The notes below the pieces were generated by a model that did no database searches, had not been told where the DNA came from, and saw only the letters and a list, made by a program, of their open reading frames with translations. The position numbers and the translations under genes are program-made. DNA of 58,437 bases from an uncultured Thermoleophilia bacterium (GTDB lineage: Bacteria > Actinomycetota > Thermoleophilia > UBA2241): NCBI GenBank assembly GCA_903862845.1, contig CAIOZS010000240.1, positions 1 to 58,437 on the forward strand, in the 5' to 3' direction. This document shows positions 22,805 to 30,963 of this stretch, in pieces; the first letter of the stretch is position 1; each line of letters opens with the position of its first letter.

Positions 22805-23293
22805 ATGGCCCTCTGGAGCACACGCGAGACCAGGAGCGAGCTCCTGCTCGCCTGCCTGCGCATCATGATGGGCGCGATCTTCCTCGCGGTATGGTCGGAC
22901 AACCTCATCAAGGGCTTCTACTCGGCGGGCGGCTGGGCGCACTTCGTGCAGCACTATGCCGACACCACCAAGGTCGCACCGTACGCCTGGGTTCTGAACC
23001 ACGTCCTCATCCCGCGGGCAGCGATCGTCGCGCCGGCGCAGTTCGCCGTGGAGCTCGTCGTCTTCGGCCTGTTTCTCGTGTTCGGGGTCTTCACGCCGGT
23101 GGCGGGGCTGCTGGCCGCCGGCTTCCAGCTCAACCTGCTGATCGCGACCTCGGGCACGACCGACTGGGCGGGCACCTACATCATCATGCTCGTGCTCCTC
23201 ATCGCCATCGCGGTCGGGCAGTCGGGGCGGACGCTCGGCGTGGACGCGCTGCTCGCGCGGCGAAGCCCGCATCCGCGCATCCCTGTCTACTGA
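22805..23293 (+). CDS. DoxX-like membrane protein
   Basis: The 162-residue protein has four hydrophobic stretches (about residues 14-32, 65-85, 90-115 and 120-140). It carries the DoxX/DoxD-like pattern of an N-terminal LLACLRIMMGAIFLAVWSDN segment and the GVFTPVAGLLAAGFQLNLLI pair. Relatives include subunits of thiosulfate:quinone oxidoreductase, but most are uncharacterised. The start at 22805 lies after GAAAGGCAGG. It follows the MoaD-like gene by 67 bases and is convergent with the GT2 gene. Confidence 0.75.
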   Translation: MALWSTRETRSELLLACLRIMMGAIFLAVWSDNLIKGFYSAGGWAHFVQHYADTTKVAPYAWVLNHVLIPRAAIVAPAQFAVELVVFGLFLVFGVFTPVAGLLAAGFQLNLLIATSGTTDWAGTYIIMLVLLIAIAVGQSGRTLGVDALLARRSPHPRIPVY

Positions 23294-23317
23294 CGCGAGC
23301 GTCCGCCGGCCGGCGCC

Positions 23318-24049
23318 TCAGGGCGCCGGCCGAAACCCCAGCAGCCGCAGCCGCAGCAAGCACCAGAAGATGTCGCGCACAGCACCGAGCGTCCCGCGCC
23401 ACGTGCCCGCGATCTTCGAGCGCCCTGCCCGCGGCCGGTAGCGCGTGTCGCGGAAAGCGAGGCGCGCGCCGACGAGCCGCGCCTTCACCAGCATCTCCGT
23501 GGGAAAGGCGTAGGCGCGCTCCTCGAGGCGCAAGCGCTCCAGAAGGTTGAGGCGGACGGCGCGAAACGGCCCGTCGTCGCTGAGTCGCAGCCCGAAGAAG
23601 ACGATGAGATTGAGGCCCAGCCAGTCGTTGCCCAGACGCTGGTGCAGTGGCATCCGGCCGGCGGCCACTCCGCGGACGGCCGCGCGGCGCGACCCCACGA
23701 CCAGGTCGGCAGCGCCCGCGAGGACGGGACCGACGAGGTGGCGCACCTGCGCCGGATCGTCGGTCCCGTCCGCCTCCATGAACACGACCGCGTGGGCGCC
23801 GCGAGCGGCGGCCTCGCGGGCACCGCGGAGACACGGATAGCCGTAGCCTCGCCGCGCTTCGCGGAGCAGGGTTCCGCCCGCTGCGGCGATCAGGTCCGGG
23901 CTGCCGTCCGTCGAGCCGTTGTCCACGAAGAGCGCACGGTCGAGCAGATCGAGGTCGCGCAGCTCGGCCAGCAAAGCCGGCAGCGCCGCAGCTTCGTCGA
24001 GCACCGGCACGACGATGAAGTAGTCTGGGCCTTGCGATGAAGCGTCCAC
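23318..24049 (-). CDS. family 2 glycosyltransferase
   Basis: The 243-residue protein has the GT-A fold markers of GT2 enzymes: YFIVVPVLDEAAALPALL at the N-terminus (nucleotide binding), FVDNGSTDGSPDL, and MEADGTDDPAQV containing the metal-binding D-x-D-like motif, then a DLVVGSRRAA strand. This layout is close to dolichyl- or polyprenyl-phosphate mannosyl/glucosyltransferases. It lacks the C-terminal membrane helices of GtrB-type members. The start is a GTG at 24049, so its 5' end overlaps the divergent GT87-like gene by 13 bases. It may make the lipid-linked sugar used by that neighbour (inference). Confidence 0.85.
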   Translation of the reverse strand: MDASSQGPDYFIVVPVLDEAAALPALLAELRDLDLLDRALFVDNGSTDGSPDLIAAAGGTLLREARRGYGYPCLRGAREAAARGAHAVVFMEADGTDDPAQVRHLVGPVLAGAADLVVGSRRAAVRGVAAGRMPLHQRLGNDWLGLNLIVFFGLRLSDDGPFRAVRLNLLERLRLEERAYAFPTEMLVKARLVGARLAFRDTRYRPRAGRSKIAGTWRGTLGAVRDIFWCLLRLRLLGFRPAP

Positions 24050-25350
24050 GCCTGCGCGCCTACCTCGGTCTCGGCTTGCTGGCCGCCGGCCTCTGCGGCC
24101 TGGCGCTCTCCGGCGACCTCATCGTGCACATCGAGCGATTCATCGCATTCTACGGCCTGTCGCTGGCCGGGTTCGCCCTGCTGGCGACGGCGGCGGCGAC
24201 TCTGCCGCTGCGCGGCGTCCTGGTCGCCGCCGTCGTCTTGCGCGTCATCTTCCTGCCGGGGACGCCGAGCCTGACCGACGACTTCTACCGCTACCAGTGG
24301 GACGGGCGCGTGCAGCAGGCCGGCATCGACCCGTACCTCTACGTGCCGAACGACCCGCGGCTCGACCGGGTGGGCTACGCGGGCCGGGCGCTGATCAATC
24401 ATCCGCACCTGAAGACGGTGTACCCGCCGCTCGCCGAAGCGACCTTCTTCGGCGTTGCAGCGGCCGGCGGCGGTGTTCTTGCGTTCAAGCTCCTCTTCGG
24501 CGCCTTCGACCTGCTCACCGCCGCGGCTGTGTGCTGGCTGGCGGACGCCAAGCGCAGGAGACAGGCGACCGTGCTGTACCTGCTGTGCCCGGCCGTGATC
24601 GTGCAGACGTGGGGCGCGGCGCATCTCGAGATCGTCGCCGTAAGCCTCGTCGTGCTCGCGGCGGCGGCGCTGCTGCGCGGCCGCGACTGGCAGGCAGGCG
24701 TGCTGCTCGGGCTGGCGGCCGCTTTCAAGGTAACGCCGGCGGCGCTGCTGGTGCCGGCGCTGCTCGGCGGGCGGGCGAAGCCCGCCCGCTTTCTCGCCGG
24801 CTTCGTCCCGGCGCTGGTCGTCCCCTACCTGCCGTACCTGCTCCGCGGCGGCGCCTTCGGCTCTCTCTTCGAGGGCGGCAGCGCCTGGACCGGCGGGGCG
24901 CTCCTTTTCTCCCTGCTCGCCGAGATCGTCGACGCCCAGGTTGCCAGGCTGCTCTGCCTCGCGGTCTTCCTGTGCGGCGCCGTGTGGATCGCCCGGTCCC
25001 TGCAAGGCCGGGCGCGCACGGCCCCGGCCTTCGCCTGGACGATGACGCTGCTGACCTTCTGCCTGCCGGTGGTGCACGCGTGGTACTGGCTCGCGCCGCT
25101 CGCCCTCGGCCTGGCCGCCGGCATCTGGCTGCCGGTGGTGCTCGGCCTGGTCGCTCCCTTCCCGGAGGCGCTCGCCGGGCGCTGGCCGGCGCAGGCGCCG
25201 CCGTGGCGGCAGCTCGCCGTGGTGGCGTGGCGCCGGCTCCCTGCGCTCGACCCGCGGCGGCGGCTCGAACGCCGCGCCGGCGCTGAAGTGGCCGCCACCG
25301 GCGCGGTGCCGCATACTGAAGAAACGATGGGACTGAGAGAACGCATATGA
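24037..25350 (+). CDS. GT87-like polyprenyl-sugar-dependent membrane glycosyltransferase
   Basis: The 437-residue protein has about ten membrane helices. After the second helical hairpin it carries the extracytoplasmic motif PSLTDDFYRYQWDGRVQQAG followed by IDPY, which matches the conserved D-D/E-x-x-R-Y-x-W-D-G pattern of GT87 (DUF2029) and related mannosyltransferases. It ends in a charged cytoplasmic tail. It would transfer sugars from a polyprenyl phosphate carrier outside the membrane. Its stop overlaps the start of the next gene (ATGA), so both are co-expressed; its start overlaps the divergent GT2 gene. Confidence 0.8.
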   Translation: MKRPRLRAYLGLGLLAAGLCGLALSGDLIVHIERFIAFYGLSLAGFALLATAAATLPLRGVLVAAVVLRVIFLPGTPSLTDDFYRYQWDGRVQQAGIDPYLYVPNDPRLDRVGYAGRALINHPHLKTVYPPLAEATFFGVAAAGGGVLAFKLLFGAFDLLTAAAVCWLADAKRRRQATVLYLLCPAVIVQTWGAAHLEIVAVSLVVLAAAALLRGRDWQAGVLLGLAAAFKVTPAALLVPALLGGRAKPARFLAGFVPALVVPYLPYLLRGGAFGSLFEGGSAWTGGALLFSLLAEIVDAQVARLLCLAVFLCGAVWIARSLQGRARTAPAFAWTMTLLTFCLPVVHAWYWLAPLALGLAAGIWLPVVLGLVAPFPEALAGRWPAQAPPWRQLAVVAWRRLPALDPRRRLERRAGAEVAATGAVPHTEETMGLRERI

Positions 25351-27248
25351 CGCGCGACCTCGAGGCGCGCGGGCAGCAGGGGTCGCGAGTCCTGGCCGTG
25401 ATGGCCAAGCCGCTCGTGCGCGGCACGGTCAAGACGCGCCTGGCCGCGCAGCTCGGCGACGACAAGGCGCTGGCAGTCTACGAGCGCCTCCTGTTGGGAA
25501 CGCTCGCGCAGGCCGAGCACCTTGGGGACGTCGACCTGGTACTGGCCGAGGCGGCCGTGGACGGCGGGGTGGGCCGGGCCGCAGGCCCGGCCCCGGATTC
25601 GCCGTCCGGCCTCGCGGGCGCACCTGCCGATCTTCTCGCCGGCCGCCCGGCCCGCTGGCGGCGTCTCACGCAACGCGGCGATTCACTCGGCGCGCGCCTC
25701 GCCGGCGTCTTCGCCGACCTTTTCGCGGGCGGCGCCGCGTGCGTCGTCGCCGTCAACAGCGACAGCCCCGCCATTCCCGTCACGTACCTCGAGCAGGCGT
25801 TTGCGCGTCTGGCGGCCGCTCCTTCCGCCGGCCGCATCGTCTTGGGTCCGGCCGCCGACGGCGGCTATTACCTCATCGGCCTCGACGCGACGACCTGGAA
25901 GGCCCACCAGGATGCCCTCAGCGCCCTGCTCACCTCGTCACCGATGAGCACCGCGTCGCTCCTCGCTCACACGCTGCGCGCGGCGCAGGCGCGCGGTCTG
26001 GAACCGCTGCAACTGCCTCTCTGGATGGACGTCGACGAGCCCGCCGATGTCGCCATCCTTGCGCGACTCGAGGGTGAAGCTCCGCTGCGCGGCGAGCCGT
26101 CCGCCGGTCTCCGCGAGATCTACCTGCACGTCACGCACCGCTGCGGCCGCGACTGTCGCCACTGCTACAACAAGCAGGCCGCATGGGACCCCGGCGAGCT
26201 CACCACCGCCGAGTGGAAGGACGCGATCGACCAATGCGTCGCGCTGGGGGCCTCGAGCTTCGTCTTCATCGGCGGCGACCCGCTGCTGCGCGACGACTTC
26301 GTGGAGCTGCTCGACCACATCACGGGGACGCACCAGGCCCATGCGCGCTTCTTCTTCAACAGCTACGTGGATGCGGCCACGGCGGCCGAGCTGAGCCGCG
26401 CCGGGCGCGGCCTCCTGCGGCCGCTGGCCAGCATCGACGGGCCGCGCGCCATCAACGACGAGCTTCGCGGCCCCGGCAGCTACGACGACATCATGGCCTC
26501 GCTGGCCAACCTGCTGGCCGTCGGCCTCGAGCCGGTGGCCAACACGGTGCTCGTGCGGCCGGCGCTGCCCGGTCTGGCGCAGCTCGCCCGCGAGCTGTGC
26601 GCCGCCGGGCTCAGCCGGCTCCACCTCATCCTGCCGCACCAGCAGGGCTGGGGGCCGGCCGATTTCGGCCTCGTGCCGTCCGGCGAGGAGCTGCTCACGG
26701 CCCTGCGCGACCTGCTGTCGGCGGCCGCCGAGGTCGGCCTGGTGGTCGACAACATCCCGAGCTGGCGCCGCCGCATCGGCGCCCGCAACGACCTGTGCGC
26801 CGCCGGCTGCCGCGACCTCGCCATCGACCCCTACGGGCAGGTGCACGCCTGCGTGATCACCGCCGGCGACCCGGCCTTCGTCGCCGGCGCGCTGCGCGAG
26901 CAAAGCCTCGAGATGATCTGGCGCGCGTCCAGCAGCCTGCGGCTGCTGCGCGCCGCGCGCGCCCGCGACCGCGCCGAGTGCCTCGTCTGCCCAGTGGTCG
27001 ACGCCTGCGGCGGCGAGTGCTGGGTGCAGGCGCACTACGCCGCCCGCGCCCACGAACAGCCGGCCGGCTACGCGGCGCCCTTCCCGTACTGCGATCTTGT
27101 GCGGCCGATGCTCGAGGAGCTGACCGCCGCGGCCGGGGCCGCGCGCGATGCCGCCGCTCCGGCCGGCGTCGACTGCGTCGCCGCCGGCGCCTGCGGCGGC
27201 CAGTCCGCCGCCGGCACCGAGGACTACGCCCTCTTCGACTGCATATGA
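25347..27248 (+). CDS. DUF2064-type transferase fused to SPASM radical SAM enzyme
   Basis: The 633-residue protein joins two domains. Residues 13-235 match the TIGR04282/DUF2064 nucleotidyl- or glycosyltransferase-like family: VMAKPLVRGTVKTRLA (substrate-nucleotide loop), VVAVNSDSPAIPV (metal-binding D-x-D-like), LGPAADGGYYLIGL, and LWMDVDEPADVAIL. Residues 253-600 are radical SAM: C266-x3-C270-x2-C273 (CGRDCRHC), FIGGDPLL, and a SPASM-like region (CAAGCRDLAIDPYGQVHAC, then CLVCPVVDACGGECW and YCDLV) for auxiliary clusters. The last 45 residues form an Ala/Gly-rich tail with three cysteines ending in FDCI. Stand-alone TIGR04282 proteins are known to travel with radical SAM genes. This direct fusion and its partner glycosyltransferases suggest a modified glycan or glycosylated metabolite; the product is unknown. 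Confidence 0.85.
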   Translation: MTRDLEARGQQGSRVLAVMAKPLVRGTVKTRLAAQLGDDKALAVYERLLLGTLAQAEHLGDVDLVLAEAAVDGGVGRAAGPAPDSPSGLAGAPADLLAGRPARWRRLTQRGDSLGARLAGVFADLFAGGAACVVAVNSDSPAIPVTYLEQAFARLAAAPSAGRIVLGPAADGGYYLIGLDATTWKAHQDALSALLTSSPMSTASLLAHTLRAAQARGLEPLQLPLWMDVDEPADVAILARLEGEAPLRGEPSAGLREIYLHVTHRCGRDCRHCYNKQAAWDPGELTTAEWKDAIDQCVALGASSFVFIGGDPLLRDDFVELLDHITGTHQAHARFFFNSYVDAATAAELSRAGRGLLRPLASIDGPRAINDELRGPGSYDDIMASLANLLAVGLEPVANTVLVRPALPGLAQLARELCAAGLSRLHLILPHQQGWGPADFGLVPSGEELLTALRDLLSAAAEVGLVVDNIPSWRRRIGARNDLCAAGCRDLAIDPYGQVHACVITAGDPAFVAGALREQSLEMIWRASSSLRLLRAARARDRAECLVCPVVDACGGECWVQAHYAARAHEQPAGYAAPFPYCDLVRPMLEELTAAAGAARDAAAPAGVDCVAAGACGGQSAAGTEDYALFDCI

Positions 27249-27296
27249 GGCTACTGACGGCGCGGGCGTGACCCGCGCGCCTCATCGCAGCCGTCT

Positions 27297-27704
27297 CTAC
27301 TCCAGGATCTGCCCCAGATACTCGGGCGGACTCACGACGATCACGCCACCGCGGATCTCCGTCGGGAAGTCCGCGATGTTCCCGGTCACCAGCACCGCCC
27401 CGCTCGCCTTGGCCAGAGCGAGGGACACCAGGTCATCCGGATTCGGCCCCTCGAGCGGCCAGGGCTCGGGTTCCGGCTCATGAAAAGCGATCTGGAGCAC
27501 CCTCGGCAGCCACGCGGGAGGAAGACCTTTGGGCCTGAATCGAGGCCGGTTCAGCACTTCCCGGTATTCCGCCGCAACCGATGGGCAGACGTGGACGGGC
27601 GCCTGCCTGAGCAGTACCCGCTCCAGGATTCGCGCGATGTCGCTGCCGGGTCTCAGAGCCGCCGAGACGAGAACGTTCGTATCCAGGACGACGGCTCGAC
27701 TCAT
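27297..27704 (-). CDS. PIN-domain toxin
   Basis: The 135-residue protein has the PIN nuclease acidic residues: VVLDTNVLVSAAL (first Asp), AAEYREVL (Glu), PDDLVSLALAK (Asp) and VTGNIADFP (last Asp). This matches the 'putative toxin-antitoxin system toxin component, PIN family' group. The start ATG at 27704 overlaps the preceding antitoxin stop by four bases. It should cleave RNA when free of its partner. It ends close after the convergent radical SAM fusion gene. No damage is visible. Confidence 0.88.
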   Translation of the reverse strand: MSRAVVLDTNVLVSAALRPGSDIARILERVLLRQAPVHVCPSVAAEYREVLNRPRFRPKGLPPAWLPRVLQIAFHEPEPEPWPLEGPNPDDLVSLALAKASGAVLVTGNIADFPTEIRGGVIVVSPPEYLGQILE

Positions 27705-28000
27705 GCGCTGCGCTTTCGCTGCCCGGTGCTCTTTCGGGCGGTGCGGATCTCGGCCTCGATGTCTTCCATGGAGATCTGATCGAGGCCGGCCTCCACAGCG
27801 CGCTCCTGATCCCGGCGCAGGGCGAGGACCGCGGCGAGACCCTCCGCAAGGTCCAGGACCGCGCTGCGATCGTCGGGAGGTACCTGGAGCAGAACGAACT
27901 CGCGATCCCGGCCGGTCAGCAGCAGCGGCTCGGCAGAGAACCCGGGGCCGAGCGCCTTCACGCCTTCGCGCTGGAACTCGCGCAGCGGAATGGTCTTCAT
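27701..28000 (-). CDS. antitoxin of the PIN-domain toxin
   Basis: The 99-residue protein begins MKTIPLREFQREGVKAL, a Phd/YefM-like or similar N-terminal DNA-binding segment, and ends in an Arg/Lys-rich tail that would contact the toxin. Its place directly before and overlapping a PIN gene identifies it as the antitoxin; the family itself I cannot name. A GGAGGGGTG ribosome binding site precedes the ATG. An imperfect palindrome at 28022-28040 may be its operator. Confidence 0.75.
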   Translation of the reverse strand: MKTIPLREFQREGVKALGPGFSAEPLLLTGRDREFVLLQVPPDDRSAVLDLAEGLAAVLALRRDQERAVEAGLDQISMEDIEAEIRTARKSTGQRKRSA

Positions 28001-28021
28001 GACCGCACCCCTCCAGTCTAT

Positions 28022-28040
28022 TGTCGACGTTTTGACGACA
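28022..28040. promoter_or_regulatory. possible operator of the PIN toxin-antitoxin operon
   Basis: TGTCGAC and GACGACA are near-perfect inverted arms (six of seven) around TTTT and its neighbours, 22 bases before the antitoxin start. The rest of 28041-28228 is GC-rich with no recognised signal apart from the ribosome binding site of the next gene. Confidence 0.3.
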
Positions 28041-28228
28041 TGAGCGCAAGCGTACCACGCGGAGCTTCATGCCTGCCCCCGGCCGCTATTTGCGCCACCG
28101 CCCCCACAGCTCGCGCCCCGGGCTTCAGTCCCGCCGCCGCCGCGCCGATACTGACAGCGGTAACGCGGGCGGGCGCCGGCATACAAAGCTGAGCAGCGTC
28201 GCCGCTCGATCCCGGAGGGAGAGGCGAC

Positions 28229-29563
28229 GTGGAAACGGACGAGACGGCTCCGATCAGGCTGACGCCGCTGCAGCTCAAGGCATGGCTGCTCTCGGCGGGT
28301 GGCGTCGCCCTCGACGGCTTCGACCTGTTCATCATGGGCGTGGCTCTGCCGCTGATCCTCGTACGGTACTCCGGACCCTCCTGGCAGACGGGGCTCATCG
28401 CCTCGGCCGCCATCATCGGGGCCATCATCGGCGCGCTCTTCGGCGGCAACCTCACCGACCGTTTCGGGCGCAAGCGGCTCTACATGTGGGACCTCGTCGC
28501 CTTCGTCGTGTTCGCCATCGCCTCCGGGTTCGCCTGGAACGTGTGGTCGCTGATCGTCTTCCGCTTCATGCTCGGCTTGGCTGTGGGGGCCGACTACCCC
28601 ATCGCCGCCTCCTTCTCGGCCGAGTACCTGCCGAGCCAGGTTCGCGGCCGCTGGCTGGTCGCGGGCTTCAGCTTCCAGGCCCTCGGGATGCTGGCCGGCG
28701 CCGTCACCGGGCTGATCCTGCTGGCCATTCACCCCGTGGACGACACCTGGCGCCTGATGCTATCGGTGGGCGCCATTCCGGCGATCATCATCATGTGGGC
28801 GCGGCGCAGTGTGCCCGAAACTCCGGCCTGGGAGGCGCACCTCAAGGAAGCTCACCCCGAGCCGCCGGCGCGGCTGCGTGAGCTCTTCCGGGGCGTCAAT
28901 CTCAAGAAGACCACGCTCTGCGCCGGCGCCTGGTTTCTCATGGACGTGATGATGTACGGCATCGGGCTGTTCACGCCCATGCTGCTGGCGAGCATGGGCT
29001 TCGCCAAGCATCAGGGCTGGAACTTCATCCGCGAGGACATGGGGTCCACAGCGGGCACGGCGCTTCTCGACCTGCTCCTGGTGGCGGGCTTCGTCATCGC
29101 CATCTTGCTGGTCGACCGGGTCGGCCGGATGCCGCTGCAGAAGGTCGGCTTCCTCGGCGCCGCCGTCGGCCTTGGGCTGCTCGGCGTCGCCGCGATGAAC
29201 GGAAACCCGATGTGGCTCGTCATCCTGGGCTTCGCGATCTTCAACCTGTTGATCAACGCGGGCCCCAACTCGACGACCTTCCTGGTGCCGGCCGAGATCT
29301 ACCCGACGCGGCTGCGCGCCACCGGCCACGGCTTCGCCGCCTCGGCGGGCAAGTTCGGCGCCGCCTTGGGCGTTTTCGTGCTGCCGATCCTCGAGTCGAG
29401 ATGGGGCACGGCGGCGATGGTGTTCGCGATGGCCGGCGTCGGACTCGTCGGGCTCGCGTTGACGATCACCTTCGGCCGGGAGACGCGCGACGTGCAGATC
29501 GTCGGCGTCGCGACGAAGGCATCGGCGGCGGCCAAGCCTGCGGGAGTCGACGATCTCGCCTGA
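28229..29563 (+). CDS. MFS transporter, sugar/phosphate-porter type
   Basis: The 444-residue protein has about 12 membrane helices and the MFS loop motifs GGNLTDRFGRKRLYMWDL (between helices 2 and 3), FRFMLGLAVGADYPIAASFS, AEYLPSQVRGR (helices 4-5), DRVGRMPLQKVG (helices 8-9) and PAEIYPTRLRATGHGFAASAGK (helix 10-11). The GADYP and AEY-PS-VRGR pattern resembles phosphate:proton or metabolite:proton symporters of the sugar porter superfamily. The substrate cannot be told. The start is a GTG after GGAGGGAGAGG. It is flanked by toxin-antitoxin genes and does not obviously belong with them. Confidence 0.88.
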   Translation: METDETAPIRLTPLQLKAWLLSAGGVALDGFDLFIMGVALPLILVRYSGPSWQTGLIASAAIIGAIIGALFGGNLTDRFGRKRLYMWDLVAFVVFAIASGFAWNVWSLIVFRFMLGLAVGADYPIAASFSAEYLPSQVRGRWLVAGFSFQALGMLAGAVTGLILLAIHPVDDTWRLMLSVGAIPAIIIMWARRSVPETPAWEAHLKEAHPEPPARLRELFRGVNLKKTTLCAGAWFLMDVMMYGIGLFTPMLLASMGFAKHQGWNFIREDMGSTAGTALLDLLLVAGFVIAILLVDRVGRMPLQKVGFLGAAVGLGLLGVAAMNGNPMWLVILGFAIFNLLINAGPNSTTFLVPAEIYPTRLRATGHGFAASAGKFGAALGVFVLPILESRWGTAAMVFAMAGVGLVGLALTITFGRETRDVQIVGVATKASAAAKPAGVDDLA

Positions 29564-29569
29564 GCGCGT

Positions 29570-30094
29570 TCAGAACCAGTCTGCGAAGAGGCGGATCTCG
29601 AGCGGCGTGAGCGGCTCGCCCCTGCCGAAGCGGGCGAGCTCCTCGCCGCCGGGCGGCGCCGCCGGCGCGGCGCTGCGGCAAGCCATGCCCGGCTGCCCGG
29701 CGTCCCGGGCTGCCCGGCCCACGGGCTGACATACCTCGTGAGGCACCGGCGAGCCATGCTCATCGAGCGGATAGGTCGCCGGCAGGCCCACCGCCACGCA
29801 GCCCGCATCGCTGAGCACATCGACGAAGTCGTCCTCAGGCACGACCGTGCTCACGAGGACCGGCGCCGACGACGGCTCCAGATCCTCGGGGCCATACGGC
29901 AGGCCGGCGAAGCGCTGCAGCAGATTCGCCCGCGCGACCCGCTCGTCGCCGTTCAGGTAGACCACCGGGAAGGATCCCGGCGCGTTCCAGCGGCCACCGC
30001 GCGCCTGGGCGTGCTCGCCGCTCAGCGGGTCGTCCCAGTCGGGGTCGGCGACGCGCACGTACACGCCGCCTCGAGCGACGAGCAGCGGGGTCAC
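29570..30094 (-). CDS. RES-domain toxin
   Basis: The 174-residue protein has the RES-domain pattern: YVRVADPDWDDPLSGEHAQA with the conserved Arg, RGGRWNAPGSFPVVYLNGD (the R/W/Y core), then an internal E/S region. RES toxins degrade NAD+ in several bacteria. It overlaps the upstream antitoxin stop by four bases (30091-30094), the usual order antitoxin-then-toxin. A Gly/Ala/Pro-rich loop around residues 130-155 is the only unusual part. Confidence 0.85.
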   Translation of the reverse strand: MTPLLVARGGVYVRVADPDWDDPLSGEHAQARGGRWNAPGSFPVVYLNGDERVARANLLQRFAGLPYGPEDLEPSSAPVLVSTVVPEDDFVDVLSDAGCVAVGLPATYPLDEHGSPVPHEVCQPVGRAARDAGQPGMACRSAAPAAPPGGEELARFGRGEPLTPLEIRLFADWF

Positions 30095-30915
30095 GCGGTG
30101 GCGGCGTAGTCGAAGGAGCGGCGCACCGAGTCGAGCAGCCAGACGTGACGGTCGGCGGCAATGAGCTCGAGCAACGTCTTGCCGCCGTATTCGGACGCCG
30201 GGCGGCGCGCGATGCCGGGGATGCGCGCCGGCTTGAGCCGGCGCGCCAGCACATCGGCGATCGCCGCAACCGTGGCCGCCTTGGCCCTGCGGGCGGCGGG
30301 CGGCCCGTCGGCAAGCCAGAGGCCGGCCGCCTGACGAGTGACCCCGAAGATGCCGCCCAGCTCGGTGACGCTCAGGCCGAAGACGGCGCGGACGCGCTCG
30401 AGGTCTGACCGCTCGGCCTGCTGCGCCTCAACGACCAGACGCGTGAAGCGCAGCAGGGCGTCCGGATCGTCGAGACGCGGAAAGGAGGCGCCGGCCGGCA
30501 GCGCCAGCGGCTCGACGCCGGGCAGAAGCGCTCGCGCTCGCGCCAGCAGGTCAAGCGCGACGCCAGTGCCCGGCCCCTTTAGCTGCACCCACGGCGAGAA
30601 CGGCGCGTCGGCGGCGAAGGTGCGCAGCAGCTCGATGCTCGTGCGCGAACAGCCGCCGGGATACGCGACGCAGTACTCTCCGGCGTCGTCGCGCACCACG
30701 AGGTCGGGCCGCGCCTCGTGCATGGCCGCGAGCAGCCGCTCGGTGAGCTCGCGGTGCGCGGCCACGTAGCGGCGAGCGGCGGCGGGGCGGCCCCGCAGCG
30801 CGTCCCGCAGGGACGCGCTGAGCCGCCGCCTCAGGCCCGGAGCGACGGCATCGATGGCAGCGACCGCCGCCTTGGGATCGGCGACGTCCAGCACGGTGAC
30901 GGTCAGCGTCGTCAT
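30091..30915 (-). CDS. long Xre/MbcA-type antitoxin partner of the RES toxin
   Basis: The 274-residue protein ends like the antitoxins of RES toxins: a helix-turn-helix (VTELGGIFGVTRQAAGLWL, about residues 176-195), then ASEYGGKTLLELIAADRHVWLL and VRRSFDYAATA, the toxin-binding C-terminus. Ahead of these lie about 150 residues that ordinary Xre antitoxins lack: a DPKAAVAAIDAVAPGLRRRL segment, VVRDDAGEYCVAYPGG, and TFAADAPFSPWVQLKG. The start at 30915 has a TACGCT -10 box six bases before it (leaderless). Two 14-base direct repeats lie just upstream. The extra domain could sense a ligand. Confidence 0.8.
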   Translation of the reverse strand: MTTLTVTVLDVADPKAAVAAIDAVAPGLRRRLSASLRDALRGRPAAARRYVAAHRELTERLLAAMHEARPDLVVRDDAGEYCVAYPGGCSRTSIELLRTFAADAPFSPWVQLKGPGTGVALDLLARARALLPGVEPLALPAGASFPRLDDPDALLRFTRLVVEAQQAERSDLERVRAVFGLSVTELGGIFGVTRQAAGLWLADGPPAARRAKAATVAAIADVLARRLKPARIPGIARRPASEYGGKTLLELIAADRHVWLLDSVRRSFDYAATA

Positions 30916-30921
30916 GTACCG

Positions 30922-30961
30922 AGCGTAGCGCAAGGGAAACGCAAGGGCAAGGAAAACGCAA
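30922..30961 (-). promoter_or_regulatory. promoter and repeat operator of the RES/Xre operon
   Basis: On the minus strand TACGCT (30922-30927) is six bases before the antitoxin start. Directly upstream are two direct repeats, CAAGGGAAACGCAA (30931-30944) and CAAGGAAAACGCAA (30948-30961) as read on the plus strand, 13 of 14 identical and 17 bases apart, placed where RNA polymerase would contact the -35. They are likely antitoxin binding sites. Confidence 0.6.
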
Positions 30962-30963
30962 CT

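Noticed and set aside
23318-27248. Assignment of the GT2/TIGR04282/radical SAM locus to arsenosugar biosynthesis
   Set aside because: The radical SAM part has a CX3CX2C motif with a SPASM-like region in place of the ArsS architecture, and no arsM-like methyltransferase is present.
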